Below are positions 1-5,663 of a stretch of 5,663 nucleotides of DNA, one piece after another. Where the stretch lies: contig JAEDLN010000158.1 in the NCBI GenBank assembly GCA_016295275.1, positions 1-5,663 on the forward strand. Reading direction: 5' to 3'. The DNA is from Kiritimatiellia bacterium. GTDB taxonomy: Bacteria > Verrucomicrobiota > Kiritimatiellia > RFP12 > UBA3636. The stretch's first letter is position 1. Every line of letters starts with the position of its first letter. The notes below the pieces were generated by a model. The model was not told the origin of the DNA, did not search any database, and saw only the letters and a list, made by a program, of their open reading frames with translations. The translations under genes and the position numbers were made by a program.

Positions 1-42
1 GCAGGATTAGTCTGATTTTGCGCGTGTGCTCGAGGAGGGGTG

Positions 43-158
43 TGCGGGGCGAGGGAGCGCGAGGGGGGGGGATGCGCGGCAACGGGGCACGAGCGTGGGG
101 TGCGGGGCGAGGGAGCGCGAGGGGGAGGACCGCGCGGCGACGGGACACGATGGGGGCG
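43..158 (+). repeat. G-rich imperfect 58-nt tandem repeat, two units
   Basis: Two head-to-tail units lie at 43-100 and 101-158. The first 25 bases of each are identical (beginning TGCGGGGCGAGGGAGCGCGA). Later positions differ by single substitutions, and the last eight or so bases diverge. Degenerate extensions are visible on both sides: 30-42 resembles the end of a unit, and about 156-170 resembles the start of another. The plus strand is very rich in G with almost no C runs. G tracts of three or more lie at 37-40, 46-49, 53-55, 63-71, 84-87, 97-100, 104-107, 111-113 and 121-125, so G-quadruplex formation is possible. The composition is unlike the neighbouring genes. No function is recognised. 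One reading frame stays open across it, but the protein would be low-complexity Arg/Gly and it runs out of frame into aspS, so I treat the region as non-coding. Confidence 0.8.
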
Positions 159-201
159 CGTGGCGATGAGGATCAACAAACAATGGGGATAAGGCCGATG
201 G

Positions 202-231
202 TTTTCGACAGTTGCACGAAACCCTCGAAAA
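202..231. repeat. 7-bp inverted repeat in the aspS leader
   Basis: TTTTCGA at 202-208 is the exact reverse complement of TCGAAAA at 225-231, with a 16-nt spacer. The spacer contains the candidate -35 element of the aspS promoter, and the right arm ends just before the candidate -10. The position would suit a dimeric operator. As an RNA hairpin it would be weak because of the AT-rich arms and long loop. A repeat of this length can also arise by chance. No known regulator is assigned. Confidence 0.3.
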
Positions 232-240
232 GATTATCCT
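212..240 (+). promoter_or_regulatory. candidate sigma-70-type promoter for aspS
   Basis: TTGCAC (212-217, 3 of 6 matches to TTGACA) is followed after exactly 17 nt by TATCCT (235-240, 4 of 6 matches to TATAAT). It lies in the AT-richer part of the upstream region. Transcription would begin near 246-248 and leave a leader of about 33 nt before the ATG at 280. The match is weak and found by eye. The overlapping TTCGACA at about 204-210 is an alternative -35, but its spacing to the -10 is too long. Confidence 0.3.
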
Positions 241-279
241 TTTTACCCGTCAATCGATTCTTCATTCTAGCTTTTGATT

Positions 280-2091
280 ATGCATCCATATCGTACTCAT
301 ACATGCAACGAGCTTCGTCCGGTCCATGCCGGGCAGATTGTTCGACTTTCCGGTTGGGTTTTTCACAAACGCGATCACGGCGGCATTCTGTTTATCGATT
401 TGCGCGATCATTATGGCCGCACCCAGGTGATTGTCCATCCCAGCCGCAGTTTCTTCGAGCAGGCGAGCAATTTGCATTTGGAAAGTGTCATTACGGTGAC
501 GGGCAAGGTTGTCGAGCGCGAGCCTGCGATGATCAACCACGAGATTGACACGGGAGCCGTCGAGCTTGTCGCCGATGAATTTATCGTCGAGAGCGAGAGC
601 GAGCTCACGCCGATTTATCTGGCCGGTGAGAGCAGCGAGGTCGGTCCCGAGGAGTTGCGTTTCAAGTATCGTTACCTTGATTTGCGTCGCGAGTCACTGC
701 ATCGCAACATCGTTCTTCGGTCCGAGATGATTTCCTTCTTGCGTTCCAAGATGGAGTCGCTTGGTTTCCGGGAGTACCAGACGCCGATTTTGACCTCTTC
801 GTCTCCGGAGGGTGCGCGTGACTTTTTGGTTCCGAGCCGCATTCATCCGGGGCAGTTCTATGCGTTGCCTCAGGCTCCGCAGATTTTCAAGCAGTTGCTC
901 ATGGTTGCGGGCTTTGACCGTTATTTCCAGATTGCGCCTTGTTTTCGCGACGAGGATGCCCGTGCGGACCGTTCGCCGGGCGAGTTTTATCAGCTTGACT
1001 GCGAAATGTCCTATGTGACGCAGGACGATGTCTTTGCCGTCATGGAAGAGGTGATTCCCGAGACCTTCCGCAAGTTTGCCAAACCCGGCAAGAAGGTGTT
1101 TGGCGCGCCTTTCCCGCGCATTCCGTATCGTGAAGCGATGCTCAAGTACGGTTCGGACAAGCCGGATTTGCGCAATCCGATTGAGATGTTCGACGTGACG
1201 GACATTTTTGCAAAATCAGGCTTTGGCGCTTTTGCGAAGGCGATTGCAGGAGGGGCGGTTGTCCGTGCCATTCCTTGCAAAGGCATCAAGAATCGTCCGC
1301 GCAGCTTTTTCGACAAGATGGAGAAGTTTGCGTTGGAGTGCGGAGCCAAGGGGCTCGGCTATTTGGTTTGGGATGACAGCAACGAGAAGAAGATCAAGGG
1401 GCCGATTGCGAAATTCCTGACGTCTGAGGAGCTTGGGGAATTGGCTTCCCGCGGCGGCATGGTCGATGGAGACGTTCTGTTCTTCATGTGCGACAAGCCT
1501 GACGCCTGCAATTCCATTTCCGGAAAGATCCGCACGCAGCTTGGCGAGACGCTCGATATCATCAACAAGAACGAGTATCGGTTCTGTTGGATTGTCGATT
1601 TTCCGTTCTTCGAAACCGATCCGGAGACGGGTGCGATCATTTTCTCGCACAATCCGTTCTCGATGCCACAGGGTGGCATGGATGCTCTTCTGAACAAGGA
1701 TCCGCTGGACATTGTCGCCTACCAGTACGACATTGTCTGCAACGGCATCGAACTATCCTCCGGTGCGGTCCGCAACCATCGCACGGACATCATGCTCAAG
1801 GCCTTCTCCATTTGCGGCTATCCGGCGGAAGAAGTTTATCGTCGGTTCCCGGCTCTTGCGAATGCCTTCCAGTACGGCGCGCCTCCGCATGCGGGCATTG
1901 CTCCCGGCGTCGACCGCATGGTGATGTTGCTGACGGATTCCGAGAACATTCGCGAAGTCATTGCCTTCCCGATGAACGGGCGTGCGCAGGATTTGATGAT
2001 GAATGCGCCTTCGCCGGTCACCGAGAAGCAGTTGCGCGAGTTGCACATCAAGGTTCGTGCGCAGAATGTTGCGCCCGGCACGACGGTCTAA
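280..2091 (+). CDS. aspS: aspartyl-tRNA synthetase, probably non-discriminating (AspRS)
   Basis: This cytoplasmic class IIb synthetase joins aspartate to tRNA(Asp), and here probably also to tRNA(Asn), using ATP. The product is 603 aa, about the usual bacterial length. The N-terminal OB-fold anticodon-binding domain covers about residues 1-110. The catalytic core has the flipping-loop motif SPEGARDFLVPSR (175-187), the aspartate-site QAPQ (198-201), motif 2 FRDED (222-226) followed by RADRSPGEFYQLD (228-240), and motif 3 GVDR with R546. The bacterial GAD insertion lies at about 300-420. 'QAPQ' and 'SPGEFYQLD' differ from the E. coli 'QSPQ' and 'QPEFTQID' and look like the alphaproteobacterial subtype. 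H33 (RDHGG) and A83 occupy positions where His and a small residue mark non-discriminating enzymes such as that of Pseudomonas aeruginosa, whereas E. coli has Leu and Lys. I chose ATG 280 because MHPYRTHTCNEL aligns with the family start; an in-frame TTG at 274 adds only two residues. No Shine-Dalgarno sequence precedes either start. Confidence 0.97.
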   Translation: MHPYRTHTCNELRPVHAGQIVRLSGWVFHKRDHGGILFIDLRDHYGRTQVIVHPSRSFFEQASNLHLESVITVTGKVVEREPAMINHEIDTGAVELVADEFIVESESELTPIYLAGESSEVGPEELRFKYRYLDLRRESLHRNIVLRSEMISFLRSKMESLGFREYQTPILTSSSPEGARDFLVPSRIHPGQFYALPQAPQIFKQLLMVAGFDRYFQIAPCFRDEDARADRSPGEFYQLDCEMSYVTQDDVFAVMEEVIPETFRKFAKPGKKVFGAPFPRIPYREAMLKYGSDKPDLRNPIEMFDVTDIFAKSGFGAFAKAIAGGAVVRAIPCKGIKNRPRSFFDKMEKFALECGAKGLGYLVWDDSNEKKIKGPIAKFLTSEELGELASRGGMVDGDVLFFMCDKPDACNSISGKIRTQLGETLDIINKNEYRFCWIVDFPFFETDPETGAIIFSHNPFSMPQGGMDALLNKDPLDIVAYQYDIVCNGIELSSGAVRNHRTDIMLKAFSICGYPAEEVYRRFPALANAFQYGAPPHAGIAPGVDRMVMLLTDSENIREVIAFPMNGRAQDLMMNAPSPVTEKQLRELHIKVRAQNVAPGTTV

Positions 2092-2118
2092 GGCATCGGA
2101 TTGCCGCGACCAGAACGG

Positions 2119-2157
2119 AACGAACCCGTCTGCGGAAGCAGGCGGGTTCGTTTTTTT
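2119..2157 (+). terminator. intrinsic terminator of aspS
   Basis: The left arm (2119-2133) pairs with the right arm (2138-2152) over 15 bp with a single G-U wobble. The loop is GGAA, a GNRA-type tetraloop. Seven T residues follow at 2151-2157. The hairpin begins 27 nt after the aspS stop codon. This is a textbook Rho-independent structure for plus-strand transcription. Read on the minus strand, it would be followed only by a broken T-rich stretch (TTCCGTTCT), so it may act weakly on the map transcript as well. Confidence 0.93.
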
Positions 2158-2197
2158 GCGGGGAAAGAGGGCGAAAGGAGATTGTCTTCCGCGTTGT

Positions 2198-2219
2198 TCG
2201 CATGGAGAAAACCATGCGA
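2198..2219 (-). terminator. hairpin just downstream of map, possible 3' end element
   Basis: TCGCATGG (2198-2205) and CCATGCGA (2212-2219) form a perfect 8-bp stem with a 6-nt loop, extendable by one wobble pair. On the minus strand the hairpin begins 8 nt after the map stop codon. No U tract follows, so it is not a classical intrinsic terminator. The downstream transcript is pyrimidine-rich with scattered T runs. It could stabilise the 3' end of the gatA-gatB-map mRNA, or assist termination together with the aspS terminator hairpin read from the opposite side. Confidence 0.4.
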
Positions 2220-2227
2220 GCAGGCGG

Positions 2228-3016
2228 TCAGGCGAAGACGGGTTTCCAGGGGGTGAGAATTTCCGGCTCTCCGTCGGTGATGGCGATCATCTTTTCGGTA
2301 TGGGCGGCATTTTTGCCGTCTGCGGTGACAACGGTCCAGTTGTCGTCCAAGGTTTTGATTCGACGTGCGCCGAGCATGAACATCGGTTCGATGCAGATCA
2401 CCATACCCTTCCGCAGAATCGGGCCGCGGTGGGAGGGACCGTAGTTTGGAATTTCGGGTTCTTCGTGCATTTCGATTCCGCAGCCGTGTCCGACGTATTC
2501 GCGGACGATACCGAGTTTTGCGGCATTTGCGACGACTTCGACGGCATGGGAGATATCGCCGACGCGGTTACCGGCGCGAGCGGCGGCGATCCCGGCATCG
2601 AGAGCCTTTTCGGCGGTTTGGATGAGCAACCGGTTTTCGGGTGTTGCGCATTCGTTGCCGCCGACGATGATCGTCTTTGCGTTATCGCCGATAAATCCGT
2701 TGAAGGAGATGGTGATATCGATCGAGAGGACGTCGCCGTTTTTCAGGACGATGGCATCGGAAGGGACGCCATGGATAACGGCGTCATTGACGGAGATGCA
2801 GGTTTGAGCCGGGTATCCGTAGTAACCGAAGTCGGCGCTTTCGCAACCGAGGGCATGCATCGTCTGGAGCGCCAGGAGATCGAGTTCTTTCGTGGACATT
2901 CCCGCGTGAGCGGATTCGCACATGATGGAAAGCACCTCGGCGGCCTTCAAGCCGGCTGCGCGGCATCCTGCCAGTTGTTCCGGCGTTTTGATTCGGATTT
3001 GGTTGCCGATTTTCAT
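2228..3016 (-). CDS. map: type I methionine aminopeptidase
   Basis: This cytosolic, dinuclear-metal M24A peptidase removes the initiator methionine from nascent proteins. The product is 262 aa, typical of the short bacterial type I enzyme without an N-terminal zinc-finger extension. All five metal ligands are visible: D100 (SIDIT), D111 (GDNAK), H177 (VGHGCG), E210 (CIEPM) and E241 (HTEKM). The substrate-site histidines H82 (VIHGVPSD) and H184 (EMHEEP) are also present. The oddity is K242 straight after the last metal ligand, where most relatives have His (EHT). I chose ATG 3016 because MKIGNQIRIKTPEQ aligns with the family N-terminus. An in-frame ATG at 3067 would add 17 unusual residues and overlap gatB. 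Neither start has a Shine-Dalgarno sequence. The gene begins 28 nt after gatB and is probably the last gene of that operon. Confidence 0.95.
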   Translation of the reverse strand: MKIGNQIRIKTPEQLAGCRAAGLKAAEVLSIMCESAHAGMSTKELDLLALQTMHALGCESADFGYYGYPAQTCISVNDAVIHGVPSDAIVLKNGDVLSIDITISFNGFIGDNAKTIIVGGNECATPENRLLIQTAEKALDAGIAAARAGNRVGDISHAVEVVANAAKLGIVREYVGHGCGIEMHEEPEIPNYGPSHRGPILRKGMVICIEPMFMLGARRIKTLDDNWTVVTADGKNAAHTEKMIAITDGEPEILTPWKPVFA

Positions 3017-3044
3017 GGAAAAGCAGAAAAGATGTCTTGAAAGG

Positions 3045-4484
3045 CTAGTTTTGCAAGAGTTTTGCAAGGATTTCGCCGGCGAGTTTCGGGTTTGCCTTGC
3101 CGCGGGAGAGTTTCATGACCTGTCCGACAAGGAATTGGAGGCTAGCGGCCTTACCGCCCTTGTATTCGGCGACCGGTTTCGGGTTTGCTTCGATTGCCTT
3201 TCGGGCGAATTCTTCGATAGCGCCGGTATCGGAGACCTGAGCCAATCCGCGTTCTTGAACGATAGCGGACGGGTTGCCGCCGGTGGGGAAAATTTCTTCA
3301 AGCAGGGCCTTTGCGGTCGGCATATTGATCGCTCGTTTTTCAACGAGTTTGATCAGATCGGCAAGGGACTCTGGCGTTACGCGGCACCGGGTCACCTCGA
3401 TTCCGGCGGCGCCGAGGAGGCGGAGAAAGTCGCCCATGATCCAGTTGGCGGCGCTTTTTGCGGGTGCGCCGGCTGCGATGACGGCCTCGAAGAAGTCGGC
3501 AAGCGGAAGTTGAGCGGAAAGGACGCCGGCGTCGTAGGCGGGCAGTCCGTATTGTTCCTGGAAGCGCGCCCGTTTACGTTCCGGCAATTCCGGGAGGCTC
3601 TTGCGCCATTCTTCGACCTCTTCCGGGGAGAGTTGGATTGGGAGCAAATCGGGTTCGGGGAAGTAGCGGTAATCGTGGGCATTTTCCTTGCTGCGCATGG
3701 AAAAGGTTTCGCCCAGATCGCCGTCCCAGCGGCGTGTTTCCTGGACGATCGTACCTCCGTTATCGAGAATTTCGGTTTGGCGGGCGATTTCGTAGAGGAG
3801 GGCGGCATGAATTCCCTTGAAGGTGTTCATGTTTTTGATTTCCACCTTCGTACCGAGTTTTTCCTGTCCGGCGGGGCGCAAGGAAATATTGACATCGGAG
3901 CGCATATTTCCGTCTTCCAGGTTGCAATCGGATACGCCCGTGTAGATGAGGATCTGGCGCAGTTGCTGGAGGTAAGCCATTGCTTCGTCCGGGGATGTCA
4001 GATCGGGTTCGGAAACGATTTCCATGAGAGGCGTTCCGCAGCGGTTGTAATCGACGCCGGAATGCCGTGCGTAATGGTTGATTTTAGCGGCATCCTCTTC
4101 CAGATGGATATGGTTGATCCGGATATGACGCATGGGCGCGTCCTCGCGACCGTCCTCGTGGATATCGAGTCCGCCACCGAGGCAGAGGGGGTGTCCGTTT
4201 TGGGAAATCTGGTAGTTTTTGGACATATCCGGATAGAAATAGTTCTTCCGGTCGAATTCGGCATATCGAGCGATTTTGCATCCCAGCATAAGGCCCGAGA
4301 GGACGGTATAGCGGACGGCTGTCGCATTGGTTCTCGGCAAAGCACCCGGCAGGCCGAGGCAAACGGGGCAGACGTTTGTATTGGGCGGATCCTCGGTCGA
4401 GAGGCGGCATCCGCAGAACATTTTCGTGTTCGTTTTGAGTTGGACGTGCGTTTCGAGTCCGATGGAGACGAGGTATTTCTTCAT
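3045..4484 (-). CDS. gatB: Asp/Glu-tRNA amidotransferase subunit B (GatB)
   Basis: GatB is the tRNA-binding and kinase subunit of GatCAB. It phosphorylates the side chain of Asp or Glu attached to tRNA(Asn) or tRNA(Gln), then amidates it with ammonia delivered from GatA. The product is 479 aa, the normal full length. The cradle domain has GLETHVQL (9-16), DRKNYFYPDMSKNYQISQ (78-95), HLEED (127-131), DYNRCGTPLMEIVSEPD (145-161) and a long conserved block around KVEIKNMN. C24, C26, C39 and C42 form a CxC...CxxC set that could bind zinc. The C-terminal YqeY-like tail domain ends in GQVMKLSRGKANPKLAGEI and is complete. The start MKKYLVSIGLETH fits the family and lies 2 nt after the gatA stop. A GGGAG sits 11 nt before the ATG (4496-4500), a weak and rather distant Shine-Dalgarno. 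The last codons lie in a perfect 11-bp tandem duplication. Confidence 0.97.
   Translation of the reverse strand: MKKYLVSIGLETHVQLKTNTKMFCGCRLSTEDPPNTNVCPVCLGLPGALPRTNATAVRYTVLSGLMLGCKIARYAEFDRKNYFYPDMSKNYQISQNGHPLCLGGGLDIHEDGREDAPMRHIRINHIHLEEDAAKINHYARHSGVDYNRCGTPLMEIVSEPDLTSPDEAMAYLQQLRQILIYTGVSDCNLEDGNMRSDVNISLRPAGQEKLGTKVEIKNMNTFKGIHAALLYEIARQTEILDNGGTIVQETRRWDGDLGETFSMRSKENAHDYRYFPEPDLLPIQLSPEEVEEWRKSLPELPERKRARFQEQYGLPAYDAGVLSAQLPLADFFEAVIAAGAPAKSAANWIMGDFLRLLGAAGIEVTRCRVTPESLADLIKLVEKRAINMPTAKALLEEIFPTGGNPSAIVQERGLAQVSDTGAIEEFARKAIEANPKPVAEYKGGKAASLQFLVGQVMKLSRGKANPKLAGEILAKLLQN
3047..3068. repeat. perfect 11-bp tandem duplication at the gatB 3' end
   Basis: AGTTTTGCAAG occurs at 3047-3057 and again, with no gap, at 3058-3068. 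On the minus strand it encodes the last residues of GatB (LAKLLQN) and contributes to the TAG stop. Because 11 is not a multiple of three, the two copies are read in different frames. Removing one copy would shift gatB onto a frame that ends in a TGA overlapping the map ATG (ATGA). Confidence 0.9.
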
Positions 4485-4486
4485 GG

Positions 4487-5663
4487 TTAAGCGAGCTCCC
4501 GTTCACAAGCGGCGGCGGTGCAGAGCAGGCTTTGCTCGGCGAAAGCGGGCGCGAGGATTTGAAGACCGACGGGCAATCGATCGGCGGCCGTTTTGCCGCA
4601 AGGGATCGAGATGCCGCAGATGCCGGCGAGATTGGCGGGGACGGTGAAGACATCGCAGAGGTATGCCTTCAAGGGGGAGTTGACAGTCGAATTGATCGGG
4701 AAAGCGGCGGTTGGCGAGACGGGGCAGAAGATGGCATCGACTTCGCCAAATGCCTTTTGAAAATCTTGCCGGACGAGGGTACGGACCTTAAGAGCACGAT
4801 TGTAGTAGGCATCGTAGTAGCCGGAAGAAAGCACATAGGTGCCGAGCAGGATCCGGCGTTTGACCTCTTGGCCGAAGCCGTTGGATCGGGAGAGATCGTA
4901 GAGCGATTGGATCGAGGGATCGGCACCGACCTCGCGATAGCCGTAGCGGATTCCGTCGAACCGGGCGAGGTTTGCGGAGGCCTCGGCGGTTGCGCAGATG
5001 TAGTAGACGGCGATTGCGTATTCGGTATGGGGAAGAGAAATTTCGTGAATTTCGGCACCGGCCTTTTCGGCTTTATCGATTGCATTTCGCACGAGTGCCA
5101 TGACTTCGGGATCGGTTCCCTCGATAAAGTACTCTTTCGGGACGCCGATTCGCACGCCGCGGAGGGAGGCGTCCCGAAGGGGTGCGCGGTAGTCGGGAAC
5201 GGGGCGATCGAGGCATGTCTGGTCGTGCGGATCGGCGCCGGAGATGGCGTTAAGGAGGATTGCGGCATCCTCGACGGTTTTGGTGATAGGACCGACCTGA
5301 TCGAGCGAGGAGGCGAAAGCGGTCACGCCGAAACGCGAGACGCGTCCGTAGGAAGGCTTGAGGCCGACGCAGCCGCAGAAGGAAGCGGGCTGTCGGATCG
5401 AGCCGCCGGTATCGGTCCCGAGGGAGCCGAGTGCCAAACCGCCTGCAAAGGCGGCTGCGGAACCGCCGGAGGAGCCGCCCGGAACGCGATCGAGTGCGTT
5501 GGGGTTGCGGGTAATTTGGTAGGCGCTGTGTTCGGTGGAAGCGCCCATTGCGAATTCGTCCATGTTGACGCGTCCGGTCGGGATTGCTCCGGCGGCGCGG
5601 AGTTTTGCGATGACGGTAGCGTCGTATGGGGCCTTGTAGCCCTGCAGGATTTTGGAGGCGCAG
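4487..5663 (-). CDS. gatA: Asp/Glu-tRNA amidotransferase subunit A (GatA), 5' end cut by window edge
   Basis: GatA is the amidase-signature subunit that hydrolyses glutamine and passes ammonia to GatB. The visible part is 391 aa, in frame from 5662 to the TAA at 4487-4489. About 90 N-terminal residues lie beyond the right edge, including the catalytic Lys of the VKDN-type motif. Numbering from the first visible residue, the amidase signature VPGGSSGGSAAA carries the cis-Ser (S64) and GTDTGGSIRQP carries the nucleophile S88, spaced 24 residues apart as in the family. EVKRRILLGT (about 267-275) holds the Arg expected to bind the glutamine carboxylate, and YLCDVFTVPANLAG holds the matching Asp (about 337). 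The ATG at 5561-5563 is not the start: the preceding 33 codons are clearly GatA (CASKILQGYKAPYDATV). AIPTGRVNMDEF replaces the commoner IIGKTNMDEF. It is immediately upstream of gatB, so the two are probably translationally coupled. Confidence 0.96.
   Translation of the reverse strand, partial: CASKILQGYKAPYDATVIAKLRAAGAIPTGRVNMDEFAMGASTEHSAYQITRNPNALDRVPGGSSGGSAAAFAGGLALGSLGTDTGGSIRQPASFCGCVGLKPSYGRVSRFGVTAFASSLDQVGPITKTVEDAAILLNAISGADPHDQTCLDRPVPDYRAPLRDASLRGVRIGVPKEYFIEGTDPEVMALVRNAIDKAEKAGAEIHEISLPHTEYAIAVYYICATAEASANLARFDGIRYGYREVGADPSIQSLYDLSRSNGFGQEVKRRILLGTYVLSSGYYDAYYNRALKVRTLVRQDFQKAFGEVDAIFCPVSPTAAFPINSTVNSPLKAYLCDVFTVPANLAGICGISIPCGKTAADRLPVGLQILAPAFAEQSLLCTAAACERELA

Noticed and set aside
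1..20. TAG (8-10) and TGA (13-15) as the end of an upstream plus-strand gene
   Set aside because: Too few codons are visible to identify any coding frame.
173..265. A 30-codon minus-strand frame (starting MKNRLTGKKDNLFEGFVQ) in the aspS leader
   Set aside because: It is short, has no ribosome-binding site or homology I recognise, and overlaps the likely aspS promoter. A chance frame is more likely.
274..279. TTG at 274 as the aspS start
   Set aside because: It adds only Met-Ile before an ATG that matches the family N-terminus, and has no better ribosome-binding site.
18..548. A plus-strand open frame through the G-rich repeat into aspS
   Set aside because: The first part is Arg/Gly-rich low complexity caused by the G-rich repeat, and the rest is an out-of-frame shadow of aspS.
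585..610. Short GAGAGC-type repeat in aspS encoding ESESE
   Set aside because: It is a brief low-complexity stretch in the linker between the anticodon-binding and catalytic domains and keeps the frame. It is not notable.
2003..3040. A 345-codon plus-strand frame running from the aspS 3' end across map
   Set aside because: It overlaps aspS in another frame, passes through the aspS terminator and is antisense to map. No family resemblance is seen.
3017..3067. Upstream ATG at 3067 as the map start
   Set aside because: The extra 17 residues do not resemble the family N-terminus, and the frame would overlap the gatB end. ATG 3016 fits homologues.
2922..4490. A 522-codon open frame on the plus strand opposite gatB
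   Set aside because: It is antisense to an unmistakable full-length gatB, its translation shows no recognisable domain, and long antisense frames are expected with this codon bias.

Overview
The window is a bacterial chromosomal segment of moderately high G+C carrying four housekeeping genes of translation and protein maturation. aspS (aspartyl-tRNA synthetase) is on the + strand. A minus-strand block transcribed gatA, then gatB, then map runs towards it and is cut by the right edge inside gatA. I see no mobile element, CRISPR array, tRNA, rRNA or phage gene.

Layout. Positions 1-279 hold no supported gene. About 37-160 is a strikingly G-rich, imperfect 58-nt tandem repeat. About 170-279 is an AT-richer leader with a plausible but weak aspS promoter and a 7-bp inverted repeat. 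aspS runs 280-2091 and is followed at once by a strong intrinsic terminator (2119-2157). Between the convergent aspS and map stops there is a second hairpin (2198-2219) that lies just after map on its strand. map is 2228-3016, gatB 3045-4484, and gatA enters from the right edge and stops at 4487. The gatA-gatB gap is 2 nt and the gatB-map gap is 28 nt, so these three are probably one operon whose promoter lies outside the window. gatC is not in the window.

How the genes fit together. GatA and GatB are two subunits of the GatCAB amidotransferase, which converts Asp-tRNA(Asn) and/or Glu-tRNA(Gln) into Asn-tRNA(Asn) and Gln-tRNA(Gln). The AspRS has a His (H33, in an RDHGG motif) and a small residue (A83) at positions known to favour relaxed, non-discriminating tRNA recognition. 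The simplest reading is that this AspRS mischarges tRNA(Asn) and GatCAB repairs the product. Methionine aminopeptidase acts later, on nascent chains.

Organism. The AspRS has the 'QAPQ' and 'SPGEFYQLD' signatures that I associate with the alphaproteobacterial type, while its N-terminus (YRTHTCNEL) resembles chlamydial AspRS. The genes lack clear Shine-Dalgarno sequences (gatB has at best a weak one). A non-model phylum such as one in the PVC group (Verrucomicrobiota, Lentisphaerota, Kiritimatiellota) is possible, but this is a guess. The coding content is ordinary. The most interesting non-coding or structural points are the G-rich repeat upstream of aspS and a perfect 11-bp tandem duplication at the gatB stop codon; with one copy removed, gatB would end in an ATGA overlap with map.
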